The notes under the pieces are model-generated. The model was not told where the DNA came from. It made no database searches and was given only the letters and a program-made list of their open reading frames with translations. The position numbers were made by a program, and so were the translations under genes. Positions 11,543-20,421 of a DNA stretch of 64,000 nucleotides are shown piece after piece. The stretch is from Rhodoferax sp. (lineage in GTDB: Bacteria; Pseudomonadota; Gammaproteobacteria; Burkholderiales; Burkholderiaceae_C): positions 372,001 to 436,000 of the forward strand of contig JACKLK010000001.1 in the NCBI GenBank assembly GCA_024236015.1. Reading direction: 5' to 3'. Position 1 is the stretch's first letter. The number at the start of each line of letters is the position of its first letter.

Positions 11543-12220
11543 ATGAACAAGAGCAAGAGCAAGAAGGTCAACCGGGCCTGGTTGAACGACCATGTCAACG
11601 ACCCGTACGTCAAGATGGCGCAGCGCGACGGATACCGGGCCCGCGCGGCGTACAAGCTCAAGGAGATCGACGAGGCGCTGGGTCTGATCAAGCCGGGCGA
11701 CCTGGTCGTGGACCTCGGTTCGGCTCCGGGTGCCTGGAGCCAATACGTGCGCAACCGGCTGTCGCCCAGGACGGCCACCGGGGGTGGGGCGGCCGTGGGC
11801 GCGCTCAACGGCAGCATCATCGCGATGGACATCCTGCCGATGGAACCGGTGGAGGGCGCCGTCTTCCTGCAGGGCGATTTCCGAGAACCCGAGCTGCTCG
11901 AGCGCCTCGCATCGGCGATGCAGGGTCGATTGGCCGACGTCGTGGTCTCGGACATGGCGCCCAATCTCTCCGGCATTGCGTCGGCCGACGCGGCTCGCAT
12001 CACCCATTTGGTCGAGCTGGCGGTTGACTTCAGTCAACGCTACATGAAGCCGCAGGGTGCGCTGGTTGCCAAGGTATTCCATGGCAGCGGCTACAACGAG
12101 CTGGTAAAACTGTTCAAGGACTCGTTTCAGGTCGTAAAACCGATCAAACCCAAGGCTTCGCGCGACAAATCGTCCGAAACCTTTCTGGTCGGGCTGGGTC
12201 TCAAGGCCATGGGGCCGTAA
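11543..12220 (+). CDS. rlmE: 23S rRNA 2'-O-methyltransferase RlmE (FtsJ/RrmJ)
   Basis: 225 aa from ATG 11543. The catalytic K-D-K-E tetrad is visible as K38 (AAYKL), D137 (VVSDMAPN), K177 (LVAKVFHG) and E212 (SSETFLV). The AdoMet loop is DLGSAPGAWSQ (58-68). It methylates the A-loop uridine U2552 (E. coli numbering) late in 50S assembly. A Gly/Ala-rich insert of about 15 residues follows NRLSPRTATG, longer than in E. coli. It precedes ftsH, as in many proteobacteria. Confidence 0.95.
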   Translation: MNKSKSKKVNRAWLNDHVNDPYVKMAQRDGYRARAAYKLKEIDEALGLIKPGDLVVDLGSAPGAWSQYVRNRLSPRTATGGGAAVGALNGSIIAMDILPMEPVEGAVFLQGDFREPELLERLASAMQGRLADVVVSDMAPNLSGIASADAARITHLVELAVDFSQRYMKPQGALVAKVFHGSGYNELVKLFKDSFQVVKPIKPKASRDKSSETFLVGLGLKAMGP

Positions 12221-12374
12221 ACGCGGTGCAAGGAAACGCCGGGACAATTGCCGACAAACCCTCTTCGCCGCAGAGGTTGAAGTGGCGCGGAATCGTCATT
12301 GCGCACCTTGAAACGCCTAAAATGAGTCGCAACTACCCTCAGGGTCCGTATATGCCCCAGGATTGGAGCCTTGC
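12221..12374 (+). promoter_or_regulatory. Intergenic region with candidate ftsH promoter
   Basis: 153 bp. TAAAAT at 12318-12323 is a fair -10, but the nearest -35-like TTGCGC (12299-12304) is only 13 bp away, so the promoter is doubtful. The GGAG at 12365-12368 fixes the TTG start of ftsH. A heat-shock promoter consensus is not evident. Confidence 0.3.
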
Positions 12375-14294
12375 TTGAATAATCAGTGGTTTTCTAAAGT
12401 CGCCGTGTGGCTGGTCATCGCCATGGTGCTTTTCACGGTCTTCAAACAGTTCGATACGCGCGGCGCCGCGGCATCGGGCTACATGGGCTATTCCGACTTC
12501 CTGGAGGAGGTCCGGGGCAAGCGCATCAAGAGTGCGCTGATCCAGGAAGGCCAGGGCGGCACCGAGATCATCGCGGTCACGAACGACGACCGCAAGATCC
12601 GCACCACCGCCACCTACCTCGATCGCGGCCTGATCGGCGACCTGATCAGCAATGACGTCAAGTTCGACGTCAAGCCCCGCGAAGAGGGTTCCCTGTTGAT
12701 GACCCTGCTCGTGAGCTGGGGTCCGATGCTGCTGCTGATCGGCGTCTGGGTGTATTTCATGCGCCAGATGCAGGGTGGCGGCAAGGGCGGCGCGTTCAGC
12801 TTCGGCAAGAGCAAGGCCCGCATGCTCGACGAGAGCACCAACCAGGTGACCTTCGCCGACGTCGCCGGCTGCGACGAAGCCAAGGAAGAGGTCAAGGAGG
12901 TCGTCGACTTCCTGAAGGATCCGCAGCGCTTCCAGAAACTCGGCGGCCGCATTCCGCGCGGCCTGTTGCTGGTCGGCCCTCCCGGCACCGGCAAGACCTT
13001 GCTGGCCAAGGGTATTGCCGGCGAGGCCAAGGTGCCGTTCTTCTCGATCTCGGGTTCGGACTTCGTCGAGATGTTCGTCGGTGTCGGCGCGGCCCGCGTG
13101 CGTGACATGTTCGACAACGCCAAGAAAAATGCGCCGTGCATCATCTTCATCGACGAGATCGATGCGGTCGGTCGCCAGCGCGGCGCCGGGCTCGGCGGCG
13201 GCAATGACGAGCGCGAACAGACCCTCAACCAGATGCTGGTCGAGATGGACGGCTTCGAGACCAATGCCGGTGTCATCGTGGTCGCCGCAACCAACCGCCC
13301 CGACATCCTCGACGCCGCCTTGTTGCGCCCGGGTCGTTTCGACCGCCAGGTCTATGTGACGCTGCCCGACATCCGCGGCCGCGAGCAGATCCTGAACGTG
13401 CACATGCGCAAGGTCCCGTTGGGCCAGGACGTCAACGCCAGCATCATCGCGCGCGGAACGCCCGGCATGTCCGGTGCCGACCTGGCCAACCTGTGCAACG
13501 AGGCCGCGCTGATGGCGGCGCGCCGTGGCGCCCGCGTGGTCGAGATGCAGGACTTCGAAAAAGCCAAGGACAAGATCCTGATGGGCCCGGAGCGCAAGAG
13601 CATGGTGATGCCCGAGAGCGAGCGCATCAACACCGCCTACCACGAGTCCGGCCACGCGCTGATCGGACGCCTGTTGCCCAAGTGCGATCCGGTGCACAAG
13701 GTCACCATCATCCCGCGCGGTCGTGCGCTCGGTGTCACGATGAGCCTGCCGGCGGAAGACCGCTACAGCTACGACAGCGAATACATGCTCAACCAGATCA
13801 GCATGTTGTTCGGTGGTCGCATTGCCGAGGAGGTGTTCATGCACCAGATGACCACCGGCGCGAGCAACGACTTCGAACGTGCCACGCACATCGCCCGCGA
13901 CATGGTCACGCGTTACGGCATGACCGACGCGCTGGGGCCGATGGTGTATGCCGAGAATGAAGGCGAGGTCTTCCTCGGCCGCTCGGTGACCAAGACCACC
14001 AACATGAGCGAGCAGACGATGCAGAAGGTCGACGCCGAGGTGCGGCGCATCATCGACCAGCAGTATTCGCTGGCGCGCAAGCTGATCGAGGACAACCAGG
14101 ACAAGATCCACACCATGGCCAAGGCCTTGCTTGAATACGAGACCATCGACATGGATCAGATCGACGACATCATGTCCGGCAAGCCGCCCCGTCCGCCCAA
14201 GGACTGGACGCCGCGCACACCGGCACCCGGAGGCGGCGGCGGCTCGGGCGGCAACCCGGCGGTGACCACCGATCCCGCGCCGACGGCGGCCTGA
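12375..14294 (+). CDS. ftsH: ATP-dependent zinc metalloprotease FtsH
   Basis: 639 aa from TTG 12375, which has GGAG at 12365-12368 at good spacing and gives the family start MNNQWFSKVAVWLV. Two membrane helices (about 8-26 and 106-127) flank a periplasmic domain. The AAA module has Walker A GPPGTGKT (201-208), Walker B IIFIDEID and the second region of homology. Zinc motif HESGH is at 423-427. The C-terminus is Pro/Gly-rich. It degrades membrane and regulatory proteins such as LpxC in E. coli, relevant to the lipid A genes upstream. Confidence 0.96.
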   Translation: MNNQWFSKVAVWLVIAMVLFTVFKQFDTRGAAASGYMGYSDFLEEVRGKRIKSALIQEGQGGTEIIAVTNDDRKIRTTATYLDRGLIGDLISNDVKFDVKPREEGSLLMTLLVSWGPMLLLIGVWVYFMRQMQGGGKGGAFSFGKSKARMLDESTNQVTFADVAGCDEAKEEVKEVVDFLKDPQRFQKLGGRIPRGLLLVGPPGTGKTLLAKGIAGEAKVPFFSISGSDFVEMFVGVGAARVRDMFDNAKKNAPCIIFIDEIDAVGRQRGAGLGGGNDEREQTLNQMLVEMDGFETNAGVIVVAATNRPDILDAALLRPGRFDRQVYVTLPDIRGREQILNVHMRKVPLGQDVNASIIARGTPGMSGADLANLCNEAALMAARRGARVVEMQDFEKAKDKILMGPERKSMVMPESERINTAYHESGHALIGRLLPKCDPVHKVTIIPRGRALGVTMSLPAEDRYSYDSEYMLNQISMLFGGRIAEEVFMHQMTTGASNDFERATHIARDMVTRYGMTDALGPMVYAENEGEVFLGRSVTKTTNMSEQTMQKVDAEVRRIIDQQYSLARKLIEDNQDKIHTMAKALLEYETIDMDQIDDIMSGKPPRPPKDWTPRTPAPGGGGGSGGNPAVTTDPAPTAA

Positions 14295-14322
14295 GCCGTG
14301 TAGCCACGGCATTTCTTTCACC

Positions 14323-14343
14323 ATGGGGCTGCGGCCCCATTTT
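14323..14343 (+). terminator. Rho-independent terminator after ftsH
   Basis: ATGGGGC (14323-14329) pairs with GCCCCAT (14334-14340) around a 4-nt loop, and TTTT follows (14340-14343). It lies 29 bp after the ftsH stop and before the preferred folP start. Its presence argues against the longer folP reading that begins at 14323 within the hairpin. Confidence 0.65.
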
Positions 14344-14358
14344 CGTTCCACCCCTTCG

Positions 14359-15246
14359 ATGATCTGGCAGACCTCCCGATTCCAGCTGGACCTCTCCCGG
14401 CCGTGCATCATGGGGATCGTCAACGTGACGCCGGATTCGTTTTCCGACGGCGGCCAGCATGCCAGCGAGGCGGACGCGCTGCGTCACTGCGAGAAGCTGC
14501 TCGAAGACGGCGCCCACGTGCTCGACATCGGTGGCGAATCGAGCCGGCCGGGGGCGCAGCCCCTGTCGCTGGACCAGGAACTGCAGCGCGTCTTGCCGGT
14601 GGTTCGGGGTGCCGTGGCCATGGGCGCGGCGGTCTCGGTCGACACCTACAAGCCGCAGGTCATGCAGGCCGTGCTCGATCTCGGCGCCGATATCATCAAC
14701 GACATCTGGGCGCTGCGCCAGCCCGGGGCGATCGACGTGGTGGCGCGGCACCCGGCCTGTGGCGTGTGCCTGATGCACATGCACCGCGAGCCGCAGACGA
14801 TGCAGGCCGAACCCATGCATGGCGACGTGCTGGTGCAGGTGCGGGACTTCCTCCGGGCGGCCGCATCGGGGCTGCGCACGCGCGGCGTTGCGGCCGAACG
14901 CATCGTGATCGATCCGGGCATCGGGTTCGGCAAGACGGTGGCACAGAATTTCAGCCTGCTGGCGCGCCAGCGCGAATTGCTCGCCGAGGGTTATCCGGTG
15001 CTGGCGGGCTGGTCGCGCAAGTCGTCACTGGCAAGCGCGACCAGCCGCTCGCTGGCGGACCTGGCCACCCTCGACGTGCACGCGCGCATGGTGCCCAGCG
15101 TGGCGGCCGCGTTGCTGGCGGTCGAGCGCGGCGCACGTATCGTGCGGGTCCATGACGTACGCGAGACAGTGCAGGCGCTGGCCGTGCTCGATGCGACCAC
15201 GCAGGCGTGCAACAACAACATCACACAAGGGGAACAACAACGATGA
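14359..15246 (+). CDS. folP: Dihydropteroate synthase
   Basis: 295 aa from ATG 14359 (MIWQTSRFQLDL). Signature 1, IMGIVNVTPDSFSDGG, and signature 2, DIGGESSRPGAQPL, line the pterin pyrophosphate site, and the TIM barrel continues through IIND and VIDPGIGFGK. It condenses hydroxymethyl-dihydropterin pyrophosphate with p-aminobenzoate in folate synthesis and is the sulfonamide target. ATG 14359 is preferred over 14323 because the latter falls in a terminator. The stop overlaps the glmM ATG by 4 bp. Confidence 0.95.
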   Translation: MIWQTSRFQLDLSRPCIMGIVNVTPDSFSDGGQHASEADALRHCEKLLEDGAHVLDIGGESSRPGAQPLSLDQELQRVLPVVRGAVAMGAAVSVDTYKPQVMQAVLDLGADIINDIWALRQPGAIDVVARHPACGVCLMHMHREPQTMQAEPMHGDVLVQVRDFLRAAASGLRTRGVAAERIVIDPGIGFGKTVAQNFSLLARQRELLAEGYPVLAGWSRKSSLASATSRSLADLATLDVHARMVPSVAAALLAVERGARIVRVHDVRETVQALAVLDATTQACNNNITQGEQQR

Positions 15247-16574
15247 CACGACGATATTTTGGTACCGACGGCATACGCGGCACGGTGGGCAAGCCGCCGA
15301 TCACGCCCGATTTCGTGTTGCGCCTGGCGCATGCGGTCGGACGCGTGCTCAAGCGCTCGGAAGAGCGCCCGACCGTGCTGATCGGCAAGGACACCCGGAT
15401 CTCGGGATACATGCTCGAGAGCGCGCTGGAGAGCGGTTTCAACTCGGCCGGTGTCGACGTCGTGCTGCTCGGGCCGCTGCCGACACCGGGCGTGGCCTAC
15501 CTGACGCGTGCCCAGCGCGCGTCGCTGGGCGTCGTGATCAGCGCCAGCCACAATCCGTTTCCCGACAATGGCATCAAGTTCTTCAGCGCACAGGGTGCCA
15601 AGCTGCCCGATGCCTGGGAGCAGGCGGTCGAGGCCACGCTGGAGGAGGACCCGGTCTGGGCCGACTCCGCCTCGCTGGGCCGCACGCGCCGGCTCGAGGA
15701 TGCCGCCGGTCGTTATGTCGAGTTCTGCAAGAGCACCTTCTCGTCGGAGCTGACGCTGCGCGGACTCAAGATCGTCGTCGATGCGGCCCATGGCGCGGCC
15801 TACCAGATCGCGCCGATGGTGTTCCACGAACTGGGCGCCGAGGTGTTCGCCATCGGCTGCACGCCCGACGGACTGAACATCAACCATGAGGTGGGCGCGA
15901 CCCATCCGCAGGCCCTGGTCGACGCCGTGCAAACGCACAAGGCGGACTTCGGCATTGCACTCGATGGCGATGCCGACCGGCTGCAGCTGGTCGATGCCCA
16001 GGGGCGCCTGTTCAATGGCGACGAATTGCTGTATCTGCTGGCCGACGACCGGCTCGGTCGCGACGAGCATGTGCCGGGTGTGGTCGGCACGCTGATGACC
16101 AACATGGCGGTCGAGGTGGCGCTCAAGGCGCGTGGCGTGCATTTCGTGCGCGCCAAGGTCGGTGACCGCTACGTGCTCGAGGAACTGGAGAAGCACCGCT
16201 GGCTGCTGGGCGGAGAAGGCTCCGGCCACCTGCTCGCACTGGACAAGCACACCACCGGCGACGGCCTGATCTCGGCGCTGCAGATCCTGCAGGCCTGCGT
16301 GCGCAGCGGCCAGGGACCGGCCCAGTTGCTGGCGGACCTGAAACTGTTCCCGCAGGTGCTGATCAACGTGCGGCTCAAGCCCGGCGACGACTGGACCGCC
16401 AACAGTCGCCTGGCCGACGAGACGCAACGAGTCACCACCGAACTGGGCGAGAGCGGCCGCGTATTGATCCGCCCCAGCGGCACCGAGCCCTTGCTGCGCG
16501 TGATGGTCGAGGCGCGCGATGCGGTGCGCGCGCAGGCGTGCGCCGAGCGGCTGGCGCTGGCAGTCGGCGCATGA
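15243..16574 (+). CDS. glmM: Phosphoglucosamine mutase
   Basis: 443 aa from ATG 15243. The phosphorylated active-site serine is S102 in VISASHNPF. The metal loop DGDADR and the C-terminal phosphate-binding RPSGTEPLLRVM are present. It converts glucosamine-6-phosphate to glucosamine-1-phosphate for UDP-GlcNAc, the shared precursor of peptidoglycan and of the LpxA reaction. The folP-glmM pairing is conserved widely, and here the two overlap by 4 bp. Confidence 0.96.
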   Translation: MTRRYFGTDGIRGTVGKPPITPDFVLRLAHAVGRVLKRSEERPTVLIGKDTRISGYMLESALESGFNSAGVDVVLLGPLPTPGVAYLTRAQRASLGVVISASHNPFPDNGIKFFSAQGAKLPDAWEQAVEATLEEDPVWADSASLGRTRRLEDAAGRYVEFCKSTFSSELTLRGLKIVVDAAHGAAYQIAPMVFHELGAEVFAIGCTPDGLNINHEVGATHPQALVDAVQTHKADFGIALDGDADRLQLVDAQGRLFNGDELLYLLADDRLGRDEHVPGVVGTLMTNMAVEVALKARGVHFVRAKVGDRYVLEELEKHRWLLGGEGSGHLLALDKHTTGDGLISALQILQACVRSGQGPAQLLADLKLFPQVLINVRLKPGDDWTANSRLADETQRVTTELGESGRVLIRPSGTEPLLRVMVEARDAVRAQACAERLALAVGA

Positions 16575-17086
16575 CGGCCGCACCCGCACCCATCGCCGGA
16601 GCGGCCGTGTCGGTCGTGCGCGCGGATTACGCCAATCCCGTGCATGCCAAGGCGGTCGTGGACATGCTCGATGCCTACGCGCAGGATCCCGCCGGTGGCG
16701 GCAAGCCCCTGAGCCCCTATGCGCGCGAACACCTGGTGCGCGAACTGGCGGCCCGACCGACCGCCTACAGCGTGCTGGCCTTCGACGGCGAGCAGGTCGT
16801 GGGCCTGGTCAACTGCATCGAAGGTTTTTCCACGTTCGCCTGCAAGGCCCTGGTCAACGTGCACGACGTGGCGGTTGCCGCAAGCCACCGCGGACGGCGC
16901 GTGGGCGAGCGGATGCTGGCGTTGGCTGAAACCATCGCGCGCGAGCGCGGCGCCTGCAAGATGACGCTCGAAGTCCTGTCGGGCAACCGCAGTGCCAACA
17001 CGCTGTATGCCCGCATCGGTTATGTGTCGTACCAGCTCGATCCGGCGCTGGGCCACGCGCAGTTCCTGCAGAAGTGGCTGGACTGA
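16571..17086 (+). CDS. GNAT family N-acetyltransferase
   Basis: 171 aa from ATG 16571, which overlaps the glmM stop (ATGA). The acetyl-CoA-binding motif A is visible in VHDVAVAASHRGRRVGERML, and the C-terminal motif B in GNRSANTLYARIGY. Translational coupling to glmM suggests co-expression with amino-sugar metabolism, but a role there is only inference; the substrate cannot be read from the sequence. It meets the next gene convergently over a hairpin. Confidence 0.85.
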   Translation: MTAAPAPIAGAAVSVVRADYANPVHAKAVVDMLDAYAQDPAGGGKPLSPYAREHLVRELAARPTAYSVLAFDGEQVVGLVNCIEGFSTFACKALVNVHDVAVAASHRGRRVGERMLALAETIARERGACKMTLEVLSGNRSANTLYARIGYVSYQLDPALGHAQFLQKWLD

Positions 17087-17108
17087 CGCGCGCCGTCCGA
17101 CGCGTCAG
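17083..17108. terminator. Symmetrical hairpin at a convergent gene junction
   Basis: CTGACGCG (17083-17090) and CGCGTCAG (17101-17108) are exact inverted complements with a 10-nt loop. The hairpin covers the stop codons of both convergent genes. Neither side has a T run, so if it terminates transcription it does so weakly or with Rho. Confidence 0.4.
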
Positions 17109-18007
17109 ACCGCGGGCGCGATCCGTGCGCCGCTGAGCTGCTCCTGGGCCGTGACCAGCGCCGGTACGTACTTGGCGCCATGGCCCAGCGCCGATGCGAT
17201 CGACAGGCTCTGGTGCACCGCCTGGCCCACAGGGGCCGGCACGACCATGGTTTCGGCGAGGTGTCCGTAATAACGCACGTCCTTGCGCGCGTTGTCGAGT
17301 TCGAAGGTCAGCCCGCTGAAGTCGCCATCGAGCGTCTTGGCCATGGCCTGGAACAGGCCCGAGTTGACGCCGCCGGCGGAGATCACCCGCACCAGTTCAC
17401 GCAGATCCACCCCGGCCTTGGCGCCGACGGCGAACGCCTCCGCGCTGGCCGTGCAGATCGCCTGCGCGACGAAATTGTTCAGCAGCTTGATGGTGTGGCC
17501 GGCGCTCGGGCCGCCGACATGGAAGATGTTCTCGCAATAGGCCTTGAAGATCGGCTCGATCCGCGCGAAGACCTCGGGCGTGGCGCCGACCATGGTGTTG
17601 AGCTTGCCGGCCTCGGCCTCCGGTGCCGAGCGCGCCAGCGGCGCGTCGACCAGCACGACGTTGCGCGCGGCGCATTGCGCGCCCAGCCGTTGCGTCGACT
17701 CCGGCTCGCTGGTCGAGGTGTCGATGATGACCATGCCGGCCTTGGCCGCCGGCAGCAGGCCGTTCTCGCCGAGCAGGCATTCCTCGACCTGCGGCGTGCC
17801 GGTGACGCACAGGATGACGACGTCGCAATCGCCCAGGGCGTCCGGCGCCCGGGCCTCCTGGGCACCGTTGGCCAGCAGGTCGGCGACCCGTTCCCGGTTG
17901 TGGTGTACCGTGAGCGTCAGCCTGAAGCCCTTGGCCAGCAGGTTTTTGGCGATGCCGTGGCCCATGAGGCCGGACGCGCCGATGAATCCGATGTGTTGCT
18001 GTGGCAT
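17105..18007 (-). CDS. 3-hydroxyisobutyrate dehydrogenase family NAD(P)-dependent oxidoreductase
   Basis: 300 aa from the ATG complement at 18005-18007; upstream codons in frame look non-coding. The Rossmann dinucleotide motif GFIGASGLMGHGIAKNLL is at about 6-23. The substrate loop follows near STSEPESTQR, and the catalytic lysine is in AGHTIKLLNN. This family oxidises beta-hydroxyacids such as 3-hydroxyisobutyrate, tartronate semialdehyde or glutamate-derived acids; the exact substrate is not evident. No catabolic genes are beside it. Confidence 0.85.
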   Translation of the reverse strand: MPQQHIGFIGASGLMGHGIAKNLLAKGFRLTLTVHHNRERVADLLANGAQEARAPDALGDCDVVILCVTGTPQVEECLLGENGLLPAAKAGMVIIDTSTSEPESTQRLGAQCAARNVVLVDAPLARSAPEAEAGKLNTMVGATPEVFARIEPIFKAYCENIFHVGGPSAGHTIKLLNNFVAQAICTASAEAFAVGAKAGVDLRELVRVISAGGVNSGLFQAMAKTLDGDFSGLTFELDNARKDVRYYGHLAETMVVPAPVGQAVHQSLSIASALGHGAKYVPALVTAQEQLSGARIAPAV

Positions 18008-18204
18008 GTCTGTGTTCCTGCGTGACGGTTGGGACAAGGGGGCATGGTAACGGTTCATTGTGCACCGGGCACCGGCGCCGATGCCCGTCGCGGCCGCGGT
18101 GCCGGGCCGGCGCAGCGCGGATAATCGAGCCATGGCCCGGCCATGCGTCCCGCGGCGCACCGCCAGGTCCCTGATGCCGACGCCCGTACCAAGGAGAACA
18201 CCAC
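18008..18204. other. Divergent intergenic region
   Basis: 197 bp between the oxidoreductase and the ModA-like gene, which are divergent. GC-rich, with no hairpin, RNA gene or clear promoter recognised; AAGGAG at about 18190 is the likely ribosome-binding site of the ModA-like gene. Confidence 0.35.
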
Positions 18205-18900
18205 TTGTCCGCCGATGCTTCCCTCACGATGTTGTCCTCGATGGCCACCCGCGGCCTGTTGACCGAACTGCTGGCCGATTTCCGCCGCCGCACCGCGCAT
18301 GCCGTGCAACTCGAGAGCGCCGGTGGTGTCGATGTCGCGCGCCGGGTGCAGGGCGGCGAGGCCGTCGACCTGGTCGTGCTGGCGGCCAATGCGATCGACT
18401 CGTTGATCGACAGCGGCCGCCTGCTGGCCGGCAGCCGGGTCGATGTCGCGCGTTCCGGCATGGGCATCGCGGTGCAGACGGGCCATCTGCGCCCCGACAT
18501 CGGATCCGAGGCCGCCGTGCGCCAGGCGGTGCTGGACGCCCCCACGATCGGGTATTCGACCGGCCCCAGCGGCAAGTACCTGGTCGCGTTGTTCGAGCGC
18601 TGGGGTATCGCACAGCAGATCGCCTCGCGCATCGTGCAGGCGCCACCGGGTGTGCCGGTCGCCGCACTGGTGGCGCGCGGCGATGTCGCGCTCGGATTCC
18701 AGCAGCTCAGCGAGTTGCTGGGCGTGCCGGGCATCGACGTGCTGGGGCCGTTGCCGCCGGAGATCCAGCATGTCACGGTGTTCGCCGCCGCGGTGTCGGT
18801 GACCTGCGCGCAACCCGACGCCGCCCGCGCCTTGCTCGACTTCCTGGCCGGGGCCGACGCGGCGGCCTGCAAGCGCCAGCATGGCATGGAGCCGGCTTGA
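18205..18900 (+). CDS. ModA-like substrate-binding-domain protein without a signal peptide
   Basis: 231 aa, probably starting at TTG 18205, with GGAG-like AAGGAG about 10 bases upstream. The fold signature is that of type 2 periplasmic binding proteins related to ModA: LTMLSSMATRGLLTELLADF at the N-terminus, VDLVVLAANAID, and YSTGPSGKYL. Unlike exported ModA it begins directly with the first beta strand and has no signal peptide or lipobox, and no permease or ATPase gene is adjacent. It may be a cytosolic sensor or anion binder; the ligand is unknown. Confidence 0.7.
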   Translation: MSADASLTMLSSMATRGLLTELLADFRRRTAHAVQLESAGGVDVARRVQGGEAVDLVVLAANAIDSLIDSGRLLAGSRVDVARSGMGIAVQTGHLRPDIGSEAAVRQAVLDAPTIGYSTGPSGKYLVALFERWGIAQQIASRIVQAPPGVPVAALVARGDVALGFQQLSELLGVPGIDVLGPLPPEIQHVTVFAAAVSVTCAQPDAARALLDFLAGADAAACKRQHGMEPA

Positions 18901-18975
18901 GCGGCGGTACGGTGTGCCGCTGCAGCAGCCGGCCGGGCGACGGTGGCTGCGCCGACATGCGCCACGGGGTCGGGC

Positions 18976-20421
18976 ATGACTGAATCCGAGGCACTGGACG
19001 TGGTCGCGGTGCGCGTCATCGAGAGCGCGGACCAGGACCGGTCCGTCTGGAGCGACGCCGACCGGGCCTGGGCCAGCCACGAGGCGGCGGCCGCGGTCGG
19101 AGAAGCCGCCGAGCCCGGCGTGTTCCTGGCGCATCGCGCCCGCTTGGCCATGGGGCGGCTGAACAGCCGCATGGCGGCGCTGGGCAAGGGCGTGCATGCA
19201 CTGGCCTGGAAGCCCTGGCTGGGCATCGTGATCGTCCTGGCGGCCTTCCTGGTCGGCCTGCTCGCGGACCGGGTCGGCAGCGCCCAGCGCATCAATGTGC
19301 TGGCGCCGCCGGTGCTGTTGCTGCTGGTCTGGAACCTGCTCGTGTACCTGTTCCTGTTGACCGGCCCACTGTGGCGCGGCGCGGCCGGGCACGCCATCGA
19401 TCCGTTGCGGTCACTGGTCGCCCACCTGGGAGCCGGCTGGCATGGCACGCGCAAGGCCGCACGGGATACGTCGGTCGCCACCTGGGTCGCCAAGGTGGCC
19501 GCCGAATGGGCCGGCCTGACGGCAAACCTGTATGCGCTGCGGGCCGCGCGCATGCTGCACCTGGCGGCAGCCGCACTGGCCGTGGGCATCATCGCCGGCC
19601 TGTACCTGCGCGGCCTGGCGTTCGAATACCGTGCCAGCTGGGAGAGCACCTTCCTCGAGCCCGGCGCGGTGCACACGCTGCTCGCGTCGGTACTGGCGCC
19701 GGGGGCCTGGTTGGGCGGCATCCCGATACCGGGGCCGGAGCGCATCGCGGCCATGCGCGCTCCAGGGTCGGAAAACGCCGGCACCTGGTTGCATCTGATG
19801 GCGCTGACCCTGATCGCGCTGGTGGTGCTGCCGCGCCTGCTGCTGGCGGCCATCGCCGGCTGGCGCGAGCGGCGGCAGGCGCACCGGCTGCCGCTGCAGC
19901 TCGAGCAGCCGTATTTCCGGCGCCTGTTGCGCGGTTTTCATGTGGAGCCCCATCCGGTGCAGGTGGTGCCGTACGCGTTCCAGCCGTCGGAGGCGGCCGT
20001 GGCCCATCTCGAGACCCTGTTGACGCGGCTGGTCGGCGGCGCGGCGTCGATTCAGGTCGCGCCACCGGCCGCCTATGGCGACGATGACGACCGTTCGCTG
20101 CAGGACCTGGCCGGCGTACCCGGCCCGTTGGTGCTGGTGTTCAACCTGGCCGCCACGCCCGAGCGCGAGACCCACGGCGCCTTCGCGCAGGCCGCCAAGG
20201 CCATGGCCACGGCCGCGCGGCCCTTGCTGGTGGTCGTGGACGAAACCAGCTTCAAGGCCCGCACCCGCGACGAACCGCAACGCCTCGGGCAACGGCGCGA
20301 CGCCTGGCGCGCCTTGCTGCAACCGGCGGGTATCGAGCCCGCCTTTGTCGACCTTGCCGCGCCCGACGCGGCAACGGTCGACGCCGCGATGGATGCGGCG
20401 CTACTGGTACCGAAACGATGA
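18976..20421 (+). CDS. DUF2868 family membrane protein
   Basis: 481 aa from ATG 18976. Four predicted helices lie in two pairs: about 81-99 and 107-130, then 193-213 and 271-295. The segment after the fourth helix (about 300-481) is soluble and ends with an alpha/beta pattern (LVLVFNLAATPERETHG, LLVVVDETSF). The gene overlaps the following GTPase gene by 4 bp, and the two families are usually neighbours. Function unknown; the pairing suggests a membrane partner or receptor for the GTPase. Confidence 0.8.
   Translation: MTESEALDVVAVRVIESADQDRSVWSDADRAWASHEAAAAVGEAAEPGVFLAHRARLAMGRLNSRMAALGKGVHALAWKPWLGIVIVLAAFLVGLLADRVGSAQRINVLAPPVLLLLVWNLLVYLFLLTGPLWRGAAGHAIDPLRSLVAHLGAGWHGTRKAARDTSVATWVAKVAAEWAGLTANLYALRAARMLHLAAAALAVGIIAGLYLRGLAFEYRASWESTFLEPGAVHTLLASVLAPGAWLGGIPIPGPERIAAMRAPGSENAGTWLHLMALTLIALVVLPRLLLAAIAGWRERRQAHRLPLQLEQPYFRRLLRGFHVEPHPVQVVPYAFQPSEAAVAHLETLLTRLVGGAASIQVAPPAAYGDDDDRSLQDLAGVPGPLVLVFNLAATPERETHGAFAQAAKAMATAARPLLVVVDETSFKARTRDEPQRLGQRRDAWRALLQPAGIEPAFVDLAAPDAATVDAAMDAALLVPKR

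Noticed and set aside
12299..12323. sigma-70 promoter TTGCGC/TAAAAT before ftsH
   Set aside because: The 13-bp spacer is too short; listed only as a weak possibility.
14323..14358. Longer folP start at 14323
   Set aside because: The codons fall inside the ftsH terminator hairpin; ATG 14359 gives the usual N-terminus.
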